Assembly (NCBI GenBank): GCA_040004775.1
Contig: JBDUAD010000068.1
Span: 1 to 15,973, forward strand
DNA: 15,973 nucleotides
Direction: 5' to 3'
Origin: JALZBL01 sp040004775
Lineage (GTDB): Bacteria > Actinomycetota > Actinomycetes > Mycobacteriales > Jatrophihabitantaceae
This document shows positions 7,362-13,528 of this stretch, one piece after another (positions within the stretch are counted from its first letter, which is position 1; every line of letters begins with the position of its first letter). The notes below the pieces were generated by a model. That model was not told the origin of the DNA. It did not search any database and was given only the letters and a program-made list of their open reading frames with translations. The position numbers and the translations under genes were made by a program.

Positions 7362-7538
7362 TCAGCGGCGGCGCCGGTTGGTCCAGAAGCTGGCGCCGCG
7401 GTAGGGATCCTCGTAGTCGATGTCGCCATCCTGCGGCCCGGTGACCTCGCCCCGGGAACCCTTGCGCAGCACGAGATACAACGGAAGAACGAAGAAGAGG
7501 GCGAAGAACACCACCACGCTGACCGTCGCCAGGAACAT
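7362..7538 (-). CDS. Small single-pass membrane protein, 58 residues
   Basis: On the minus strand ATG 7538 opens a 58-codon frame. Residues 2-24 are strongly hydrophobic (FLATVSVVVFFALFFVLPLYLVL), followed by RKGSRGE and an acidic/aromatic tail, DGDIDYEDPYRGASFWTNRRRR. A perfect AGGAGG (minus strand, 7545-7550) sits six bases before the ATG, which makes translation very likely. One membrane helix with a positively charged border suggests the tail is in the cytoplasm. It lies between the SRPBCC gene and the second DUF664 gene on the same strand, so it is probably part of that operon. I recognise no family and make no claim about function. Confidence 0.75.
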   Translation of the reverse strand: MFLATVSVVVFFALFFVLPLYLVLRKGSRGEVTGPQDGDIDYEDPYRGASFWTNRRRR

Positions 7539-7588
7539 GCTCCGCCTCCTGGTGACCAGTCAACCAGGGGCGTATTGCGCGGCCAGGG

Positions 7589-8080
7589 TCAGGCCGGCTG
7601 CCCGGCGAGGGACTGGGCCACCCGCTCCAGCAGATCGAGCGCATCCTGCAGGCCGGACTCCATACCGGACTGGAGGTGGAAGTCGCGCGCCCGCGGCGAG
7701 TCGTGGTCGACCAGGAGGGTCACGGTCGTGCGCCCGTCCTGCTCGGCGAACGTGATCGTGGTGATCGCCTCGGCCTCGGGCATTTCCTCATAGATCTCGG
7801 TCGAGACGATGCGTTCGTCGGGGACGAGTTCCCGGTATTCGCCGTGGAAGGCGACCTCGAAGCCACCGTTCGCGGTCATGACGTAGCGCCAGCGGCCACC
7901 GACCCGCAGATCCACCTCGATCACCGTGGCCTCGCCGCGATTGGCCGTCCACCAGCGCCGGATCAACTCCGGCGTCGTCCAGGCCCGGTAGACGAGATGG
8001 CGGGGTGCGTCGAACTCCCGCGTCACCTGGATCTGGGTGTCGGTCAGGAGGCTGACCACCGCCGTGGCCTTACCGCTCAT
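7589..8080 (-). CDS. SRPBCC (AHSA1-like/START-type) domain protein
   Basis: A 163-residue protein with the AHSA1-like pattern: TREFDAPRHLVYRAWTTPE near 20-38, IRRWWTANRGE, VGGRWRYVM, FHGEYRELVPDERIVSTEIYEEMPEAEAITTITF and a C-terminal GMESGLQDALDLLERV helix. The fold has a deep pocket for small hydrophobic ligands. In bacteria such proteins often follow an ArsR-type repressor, as here. The start ATG 8080 overlaps the repressor stop (ATGA), and a perfect AGGAGG lies at 8086-8091, so the gene has its own strong ribosome binding site as well as coupling. The ligand is unknown. The family is named after an Hsp90 co-chaperone, but there is no reason to expect that role here. Confidence 0.9.
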   Translation of the reverse strand: MSGKATAVVSLLTDTQIQVTREFDAPRHLVYRAWTTPELIRRWWTANRGEATVIEVDLRVGGRWRYVMTANGGFEVAFHGEYRELVPDERIVSTEIYEEMPEAEAITTITFAEQDGRTTVTLLVDHDSPRARDFHLQSGMESGLQDALDLLERVAQSLAGQPA

Positions 8081-8481
8081 CGGTTCCTCCTTGTTCGTCG
8101 TCCTGGGGCTCGCCGGGCGGGCCCGTTCTTGGCCAACTCGTCGGTTCTTGCTTCGTCGTCCTTCAATTCCTCGAGGACGGTGTCCAGCCGCTCGAAGCGC
8201 TCTGACCAGGTCTCCTGGTAAGGCACGAGCCAGTCGGAGATCGACTTCAGCGGGCGTCCGTCGAGGCGGTACAGGCGCTGGCGGCCGACGTCGCGCACGT
8301 CAACCAGTCCCACCTCGCGCAGGACCCGCAGATGCTTCGACACCACGGGCTGGGAAACACCCAGGTCGGTGACCAGGTCGTTGACCGGTCGCTCACCGGT
8401 GCCAAGCAGGTCGAGGATCAACCGTCGACGAGGTTCCGCGACCGCGTTGAACGCGTCCGTGGTGGTCGCCGCCCGAGCCAT
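8077..8481 (-). CDS. ArsR-family winged-helix transcriptional regulator
   Basis: A 134-residue repressor-like protein. Residues 11-30 (FNAVAEPRRRLILDLLGTGE) are the usual ArsR opening. The helix-turn-helix VNDLVTDLGVSQPVVSKHLRVL is at 33-54 and the wing GLVDVRDVGRQRLYRL at 58-73. WLVPYQETWSERFERLDTVLEELK (84-107) is the C-terminal helix of the subgroup paired with AHSA1-like proteins. No cysteine cluster for metal sensing is seen. It overlaps the SRPBCC gene by four bases. Its start codon lies inside a 31-bp inverted repeat, the natural candidate for autorepression. There is no ribosome binding site, and a -10-like TACGAT ends seven bases before the ATG, so the mRNA may be leaderless. The last 25 residues are basic and low in complexity. 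Confidence 0.9.
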   Translation of the reverse strand: MARAATTTDAFNAVAEPRRRLILDLLGTGERPVNDLVTDLGVSQPVVSKHLRVLREVGLVDVRDVGRQRLYRLDGRPLKSISDWLVPYQETWSERFERLDTVLEELKDDEARTDELAKNGPARRAPGRRTRRNR

Positions 8482-8506
8482 ACAGGCATCGTATGCCTAT
8501 ATGGCT
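8476..8506. promoter_or_regulatory. 31-bp dyad operator over the arsR-type start codon
   Basis: Outer arms AGCCATA (8476-8482) and TATGGCT (8500-8506) and inner arms AGGCAT (8484-8489) and ATGCCT (8493-8498) are exact inverted repeats about a centre at 8491. Each inner arm is separated from its outer arm by one base (C on one side, A on the other). The start codon (8479-8481) and the proposed -10 (8488-8493) both lie inside it, so a bound dimer would block transcription start. Confidence 0.75.
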
Positions 8507-8515
8507 ATCTCTCAA
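8488..8515 (-). promoter_or_regulatory. Probable promoter of the ArsR/SRPBCC operon
   Basis: On the minus strand TTGAGA (8510-8515) and TACGAT (8488-8493) are 16 bases apart. Seven bases separate the TACGAT from the A of the ATG at 8481, the distance expected if transcription begins at the start codon. No transcript data are available. Confidence 0.5.
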
Positions 8516-8710
8516 CGGATCGCCGCGTGAGCATCGCGCGTGCCAGGTCCTTCGCTCGCGGCGGCGGCGTCGGCCGGTTCGGTGTGCGAGACGATGACGG
8601 TCGGAGTTCGCACGGAGCCGCCCGGTCCGTCAGGGCACCGTCGCCGATCGACAGCTCGACGTGGTTCGCCAAGCCGCCGTCGATCGCCACATCGCCAGCA
8701 TCGACGTCGG

Positions 8711-9501
8711 TCACAGATTCTGGGCGTCGAGCCAGGACAGGTACGACTGCGCCACCTCGGTCCACCCGCTGTCGATGGTCAGGGAGTGTCCCCGGTCGAA
8801 CTCGACCAGATCGGTGACCGCGGTCGACTTGCGGTACTGCTTGAGCGTCGCCTTGGTAATCGTTTCTGGGACGGTGTGGTCCCGAGCGCCCGTGATCAGG
8901 AGCAAGGGGCCGCGGCTGTTGTTGGCGGTCTCCACCTTCAGCGGCGAGCGCGAGGAAAAGTTGGCCGCGGCCGCCTGGAAGAGGGGGCGCCCCGGCGACG
9001 GGATGGTCCACGCGTCCTACAGCCGGTCCGATTCCTTACGGCTCAGTGCGTTGCCGAAGCCGTAGGCGAACTGGTCAGCGGTCAGGGAAACCGCGCGGTG
9101 GCGGTTGGCCGGGTTCTTGAAGACCGGCAGGGTCGCGTACAACGCCGACAGCGGAAAGCGGCAGCACGCCCTCGATCTGAGCGGCGTCGATGGCGATCCC
9201 GGCCGAGCCGTAGCCCTCGCCCAGCAGCTTCTCGATGAGCATGCCGCCGAAGAGTGCCCGATCAGGATCGGCGGGGAGTCGAGGCCGTCGATGAACTTGG
9301 CGCAGTGGGCTGCGACCTCCTCGACGCCGTGGTCGGCCACCGCGTCGGGGTTGTCCCGCGTCTCCTGCACGGTATCTGCGTCTCCTGGCCATCCAGGCGC
9401 GTGCGGCGTGTAGCCGCGCTCCTGGAACAGGTCCGCCCATGGCCGCCACGAGTCGGCGTGCAGCACAGCCCGTGGATGAAGACGACGTTGCGTTCGGCCA
9501 T
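8711..9501 (-). pseudogene. Alpha/beta hydrolase gene with three frameshifts and one stop
   Basis: Pieces in different frames join into one alpha/beta hydrolase of about 263 residues. It starts MAERNVVFIHGL at 9501. One G is missing from the next codon (TGG, about 9463-9466), after which LHADSWRPWADLFQERGY continues in a second frame to PPILIGHS. One C is missing at about 9250-9254, and FGGMLIEKLLGEGYGSAGIAID follows, giving the nucleophile motif GHSFGG. An extra T near 9155-9157 restores the second frame, with PLSALYATLPVFKNPANRH. A TAG at 9017-9019 stands where Tyr is expected (ESDRL-stop-DAWTIPSPGRPLF). The rest reads on in frame to TGARDHTVPE and the catalytic-His region DRGHSLTID, ending at 8711. 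With four lesions the gene is dead unless the assembly is poor. The former substrate is unknown. Confidence 0.9.
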
Positions 9502-9609
9502 GGTCGGTCTCCCCGGTTTGAATCCTGGATCGTGGTCGCGAGTACGGACCGCACCGCGGTCGCGGCTAGGACCCGGTCGAGAGTTCCACCGGCCTTCCGG
9601 TGGAGAGCC

Positions 9610-10359
9610 TCACCCTGCCGCCGCGGTGCTCCTCGCCCGTGCGGCGAAGAAGATGGGCACCTGCCTGTAGACGGGTTGCTCCTCGGCCAGCCGAGCGTTG
9701 GCGACTGGCTCGTGCGCCTGCTCCAGGACGAAGCCGGCACCGACGAGCGCGTTGAGGTACGTGGCCAGCGTGCGGTGGTAGCCGCCGACCTTGCCCCTTA
9801 CGCCGTCCGGGTTCGTCGAGCGCCAGAAGCCCTCGGCGAAGTATTCGGTGAGCAATCGGCCCAGGCGGTGCTCGACGGTCAGCGTCTCGGCGTGCGGACT
9901 CAGGTAGCAGGGATGACTGACCACGAAGGCGAACCACCCGTGTGGGCGCAGCACGCGCCGGACCGACCTCAATGTCGCGGGCAGGTCGGCAATGTCCATC
10001 AGCCCGAGCTGGCACACGGCGCCGTCGATGCTGGCATCGGCCAGGGCGCCGAGCCTCTGCGCGTCCCCGGGCACGTAGGTGATCGGCAGCGTCGACTCGG
10101 TGCGTCGACGGGCCAGTTCGAGCATCGGCTCGGCCAGGTCGACGCCCATCACGTGCGCGGCTCCCGCCCTGGCCACGGCCCGCGCGGCGATGCCGGTTCC
10201 GCAGGCCACGTCGACGACGGTGCTCCCGCGTACGTCGGGCAGCAGGTGCAGCAGACAGCCGATCGCGGTCTCGTGCGGGCCGCTCCCGCGGTCCACGAGC
10301 ACGTCGTACCACGATGCGATCTGGGGCCACGTCGAGCCGTGGCCCGTCGGACCGGTCAT
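9610..10359 (-). CDS. Class I SAM-dependent methyltransferase
   Basis: A 249-residue protein with WPQIASWYDVLVDRG (11-25), a common lead-in to the fold. Motif I VVDVACGTG is at 48-56, GVDLAEPMLELAR at 72-84, and a motif IV-like IDGAVCQLGLMDIADLP near 113-129. The post-motif VRRVLRPHGWFAFVVSHPCY is followed by an EGFWRSTNPDGVRGKVGGYHRTLATYLNAL segment, seen in actinobacterial methyltransferases of the UbiE/Methyltransf_11-25 group that act on unidentified small molecules. ATG 10359 overlaps the RidA stop by ATGA, so the two are probably translated together. The hydrolase remnant lies about 110 bases downstream on the same strand. The acceptor is unknown. Confidence 0.88.
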   Translation of the reverse strand: MTGPTGHGSTWPQIASWYDVLVDRGSGPHETAIGCLLHLLPDVRGSTVVDVACGTGIAARAVARAGAAHVMGVDLAEPMLELARRRTESTLPITYVPGDAQRLGALADASIDGAVCQLGLMDIADLPATLRSVRRVLRPHGWFAFVVSHPCYLSPHAETLTVEHRLGRLLTEYFAEGFWRSTNPDGVRGKVGGYHRTLATYLNALVGAGFVLEQAHEPVANARLAEEQPVYRQVPIFFAARARSTAAAG

Positions 10360-10742
10360 GTTTCGGGTAGGACGGCGATGGCATCGATCGAGATCAACAG
10401 ACCGCGCGGGAGCCGGACGTTCGCCGGCGCCGAGCGGGCCGGCGGCGGATCCGGCATGTGCCGGGCGTAGACCTCGTTGATCGTGGCGAAATCGTCCACG
10501 TCGGCGTAGAAGATCGTGGTCTTCACAACGTCGGCGAGCGAGGCGCCGGCCGCCGTCAGGACCGCGTCGAGGTTGGCCAGCGCCTGCTCCGTCTGAGCCT
10601 GGATCGCCTCCGGTACCGAACCGGTAGCTGGGTCGATCCCGGCCATGCCGGAGCAGAACACGAAACCGCCGGCCACGATGGCCTGGCTGTACGGCCCCAA
10701 GGCCGCGGGCGCGTCCCGGCTGCTGATGGCCTCACGGGTCAT
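10356..10742 (-). CDS. RidA/YjgF/TdcF family protein
   Basis: A 128-residue protein. RidA proteins are trimers that hydrolyse reactive enamine/imine intermediates released by PLP enzymes such as threonine dehydratase. Visible features are LGPYSQAIVAGGFVFCSGMAG (15-35), VVKTTIFYADVDDFATINEVY (72-92) and PARSAPANVRLPRG (101-114). Arg103 matches the conserved arginine that binds the carboxylate of the substrate. At 120 there is Asp where archetypal RidA has Glu, so the exact activity may differ, as in the Rid1-7 subgroups. An AGAGG word lies eight bases before the ATG. It overlaps the methyltransferase gene (ATGA). Confidence 0.9.
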   Translation of the reverse strand: MTREAISSRDAPAALGPYSQAIVAGGFVFCSGMAGIDPATGSVPEAIQAQTEQALANLDAVLTAAGASLADVVKTTIFYADVDDFATINEVYARHMPDPPPARSAPANVRLPRGLLISIDAIAVLPET

Positions 10743-10836
10743 GACGACTGCCTCTCGGTGGTGGCGGGCCGTGCTGATCGTGCGGAAGGGGGAGCGTGCC
10801 GGGCGTCTTCGAGGTCGAGAAGTGACGCTCGGGCAC

Positions 10837-11598
10837 TCATCCCATCACGCGGCGTTGTCTCATGTCCCGGTAACGGGCAATCCATTCGTCGTTGAGTTCA
10901 TCGGCTTGGCGCTGGTCTCGAGGAGAAATCGTCTGATCCTCGGCAAGCGCGAGGCTGAGGAAGCCAAGAACGCCGCGAGTGACGCCGGCCATGTCAGCGA
11001 CCAGCTCCTCGTAACGCACCCGGTGCGGCCGGACGTCGGACGCCGCGAACCAGGCCTGCCACGCGGCGTTGTCATCGTTGATCTTCTGGACGAAGCCGTG
11101 AAGCTGCTCATAGTCGAAGTGCGGCTGATGCCGTAATGAGGGTGTTGGGTCTCCGGGGTGCCAGACGTGGGTCTGCTCGGCACGGGCCCAGGACACCGCC
11201 TGAGCAAGGGCGTTCTCTCGCCAGAGGTGAAGGAACCGGGTCCGGCCGAATGCCCGAGTCAGCTGCTTCACATCGGTCCCGCGGACGTCCGGATGCACGG
11301 CGCGGAGGTTCGCGACCAGTTCGTCCATGGTCTCCCGCATGACCCTCGCGCCGAAGACACCGTTGTCCGTACTTCCTTCGGCGACTGCGGCCTGCACGAA
11401 GTCCCGGTAGACGATGCGTCCTGCGGAGTTCCGCGCGAGTTTCCACCGACTGACCCACGACTGCTCGTCGGGCAGTCGGAAGTACGACTCGGGCCGGCCG
11501 GCAACGCCCGTGGAGCGCAGCAACCCGCACAACAGCGTGCTGCCACTTCGCGGCGTGGCGCAGAGGAGGTAGGCGTCGGCGCGGTTCGACGGGACCAC
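10837..11598 (-). CDS. Stf0-type sulfotransferase
   Basis: A 253-residue protein from GTG 11598; TTG 11610 in frame would add four residues. The 5'-phosphosulfate-binding loop CATPRSGSTLL is at 13-23. It is followed by GVAGRPESYF (31-40), which matches the Gly-x-Pro-x-Glu-x-Phe region of Stf0; Glu37 is the likely catalytic base. NGVFGARVMRETMDEL, FLHLWRENALAQAVSWARAEQTHVW and the C-terminal RQADELNDEWIARYR also match the Stf0 pattern. The mycobacterial Stf0 transfers sulfate from PAPS to trehalose at the start of sulfolipid synthesis. Trehalose as the substrate here is an inference from the family. It begins within 25 bases of the dnaB stop on the same strand, with no sign of its own promoter or a strong ribosome binding site, so it may be read as the tail of the dnaB transcript. 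No sulfate-activation or glycolipid genes are in the window. Confidence 0.87.
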   Translation of the reverse strand: MVPSNRADAYLLCATPRSGSTLLCGLLRSTGVAGRPESYFRLPDEQSWVSRWKLARNSAGRIVYRDFVQAAVAEGSTDNGVFGARVMRETMDELVANLRAVHPDVRGTDVKQLTRAFGRTRFLHLWRENALAQAVSWARAEQTHVWHPGDPTPSLRHQPHFDYEQLHGFVQKINDDNAAWQAWFAASDVRPHRVRYEELVADMAGVTRGVLGFLSLALAEDQTISPRDQRQADELNDEWIARYRDMRQRRVMG

Positions 11599-11622
11599 GG
11601 CACAAGCCAACCAGCCGATAGA

Positions 11623-13017
11623 TCAGGCCGGATGGCCCATATCGACGAAGCGGCTGTAGTGGCCCTGGAAAGCGACGACGACGGTGCCGGTCGGGCCGTT
11701 GCGGTGCTTGGCCAGGATGATGTCGGCCTCGCCGGCCCGGGGTGATTCGCGCTCGTACATGTCCTCGCGGTGGACCAGCATGACCACGTCGGAGTCCTGC
11801 TCGATCGACCCGGACTCACGCAGGTCGGACAGCATCGGCTTCTTGTCCGTGCGTTGCTCGGAGCCGCGATTGAGCTGGGACAACGCGAGCACCGGCAGAT
11901 CGAGCTCCTTGGCCAGCAGCTTGATCGCCCGCGAGAACTCCGACACCTCCTGCTGGCGCGACTCCACCCGTTTGCCCGAAGACATCAGCTGCAAGTAGTC
12001 GATGACGATCAGCTTGAGGTCGTGACGCTGCTTGAGCCGCCGGGCCTTGGCGCGGATCTCCATCATCGTCAGATTCGGCGAGTCGTCGATGAACAGCGGC
12101 GCCTCAGCCAGCTCCCCGGACCGGCGGGCCATGCGGGTCCAGTCCTCGTCGCTGAGCATGCCCGAGCGCATGTTCTTCAGCAGCACCCGCGACTCGGCCG
12201 AGAACAACCGCATCATGATCTCCTGCTTGCCCATCTCCAGGGAGAAGATCGCGGTCGGCTGCTGGTGCTTGATCGCCGCCGAGCGGGCGATGTCCATGGC
12301 CAGAGTGCTTTTCCCGCTACCCGGCCTACCGGCAACGGTCACCATTTGCCCGGGGTGCAGGCCGTTGGTGATGCCGTCCAGTTCGGCGAATCCCGTCGGG
12401 ATCCCGGTGCCGACGCCGCCGCTGGAGGAGATCCGCTCGATCTCGTCCAGCGTGGACTCGATGAGGCTGGCCACCGGCACGTAGTCCTCGGACGTGCGCC
12501 GCTCGGTCACGTCGTAGACCTCGGCCTGGGCCCGGTCCACGACGTCGTCGACCGAGCCGACGATGTCGCTGGCCCCGCCGGCGGCGCCGTAACCCATCTG
12601 CACGATGCGGGTACCGGCCTCCACCAGCCGGCGCAGGATGGCCTGCTCCCGCACGATCTCGGCGTAGTAGCCAGCATTGGCCGCTGTGGGCACCGACGAC
12701 ATCAAGGTGTGCAAGTAGTTCGCCCCGCCGATGCGTGCGATCTGACCGGTGCGGATGAGTTCGGCGGAGACGGTGATCGCATCGGCCGGTTCGCCGCGGC
12801 CGTAGAGATCCAGGATGGCGTCGAAAACCAATTGGTGCGCTGGGCGGTAGAAGTCCCCGGGGCGCAGGGTTTCAATGACGTCGGCGATCGCGTCCTTGCT
12901 GAGCAGCATGCCGCCGAGGACCGACTGCTCCGCGGCCACGTTCTGCGGAGGGGTGCGGTCGAACGACGCACCTCGCGGGTTCTCGAACTCCCCGCCTTCC
13001 GCTGCCGCCAGAGCCAC
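11623..13017 (-). CDS. dnaB: Replicative DNA helicase DnaB
   Basis: The hexameric helicase that unwinds DNA ahead of the replication fork and interacts with primase. From GTG 13017 it has 464 residues. The N-terminal domain starts at FDRTPPQNVAAEQSVLGGMLLSKDAI (from residue 19). The RecA-like ATPase domain has Walker A GRPGSGKST at 230-238, Walker B LIVIDYLQLM at 336-345, LSQLNRG at 379-385, and DLRESGSIEQDSD at 398-410. There is no intein. The start is chosen because a GAGGAAGGA site (minus strand, 13028-13036) lies 10 bases before it. The extension to ATG 13101 or GTG 13116 uses several rare codons (AGG, CGA, ACA, TCT) and looks non-coding. A TATAAC seven bases before GTG 13116 could instead mark a promoter, or a leaderless start there. 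Confidence 0.96.
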   Translation of the reverse strand: MALAAAEGGEFENPRGASFDRTPPQNVAAEQSVLGGMLLSKDAIADVIETLRPGDFYRPAHQLVFDAILDLYGRGEPADAITVSAELIRTGQIARIGGANYLHTLMSSVPTAANAGYYAEIVREQAILRRLVEAGTRIVQMGYGAAGGASDIVGSVDDVVDRAQAEVYDVTERRTSEDYVPVASLIESTLDEIERISSSGGVGTGIPTGFAELDGITNGLHPGQMVTVAGRPGSGKSTLAMDIARSAAIKHQQPTAIFSLEMGKQEIMMRLFSAESRVLLKNMRSGMLSDEDWTRMARRSGELAEAPLFIDDSPNLTMMEIRAKARRLKQRHDLKLIVIDYLQLMSSGKRVESRQQEVSEFSRAIKLLAKELDLPVLALSQLNRGSEQRTDKKPMLSDLRESGSIEQDSDVVMLVHREDMYERESPRAGEADIILAKHRNGPTGTVVVAFQGHYSRFVDMGHPA

Positions 13018-13528
13018 GTGCGCGCCGTCCTTCCTCGAGCGAGACGTCAGCGAGCCCGGCGGCCTCGCCGCCCCGGATCGAGCGACGGGTGTCACTCGCA
13101 TGGGGACGTCGGTCACGGGTTGGGTTATACGGCCCGGCGCAGACACTTTCGTGCTGCACCGCGCCGGATCGCTGTTGTTCCGGCGATCGGTCGCAGACGT
13201 TGGCACGCACCCACCGCGCCGCTCAACCCTCGATGTGCACACAGCAGTGGACAACCCTGGGGACGGCGCGCGAGAGCCCTGTTCACCCTCTGTGCACGGA
13301 CCTGTGCATATCCCTGCTCGCCGACCTCAAATCGGCGCAAACACTAGGCATCGTTGTCCACCAGCCTGTGGAAATTAGATCGTCGCGTTCCTCGTCTCAC
13401 GCAGTGAAACTCTCCCGGCGACATCGCGCCGCCACGCCCATGACATCTTGCGTTAACGCGCCGAAGGGACTAGATGATCTCCGGGCAGCGGGTCGCAAAT
13501 CGATTTGGCGTGCTCGGCCACTCGCCAG
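13018..13528 (-). other. Leader and promoter region of dnaB, no gene seen
   Basis: No frame here resembles a protein. The region contains the dnaB ribosome binding site, a TATAAC -10 candidate on the minus strand (13124-13129), and a cluster of DnaA-box-like words (13246-13375). It also holds two perfect palindromes, GCGTTAACGC at 13450-13459 and CAAATCGATTTG at 13496-13507. It is poorer in G+C than its surroundings from about 13320 on. Confidence 0.6.
13246..13375. promoter_or_regulatory. DnaA-box-like cluster upstream of dnaB
   Basis: TTGTCCACT (minus strand, 13246-13254) and TTGTCCACC (plus, 13354-13362) each differ by only the last base from the actinobacterial DnaA box TTGTCCACA. ATTTCCACA (minus, 13367-13375) is a weaker match. 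Related TGTGCA words occur at 13234, 13291 and 13303. Their position before a replication gene is suggestive, but DnaA binding is not proven. Confidence 0.35.

Noticed and set aside
11623..13017. Intein in DnaB
   Set aside because: DnaB is a common intein site, but Walker A, Walker B and the DLRESG region are all continuous here.
13200..13400. Chromosomal origin of replication
   Set aside because: Only two good DnaA-box-like words and no dnaA, dnaN or strongly AT-rich unwinding region. A regulatory site is a better reading.
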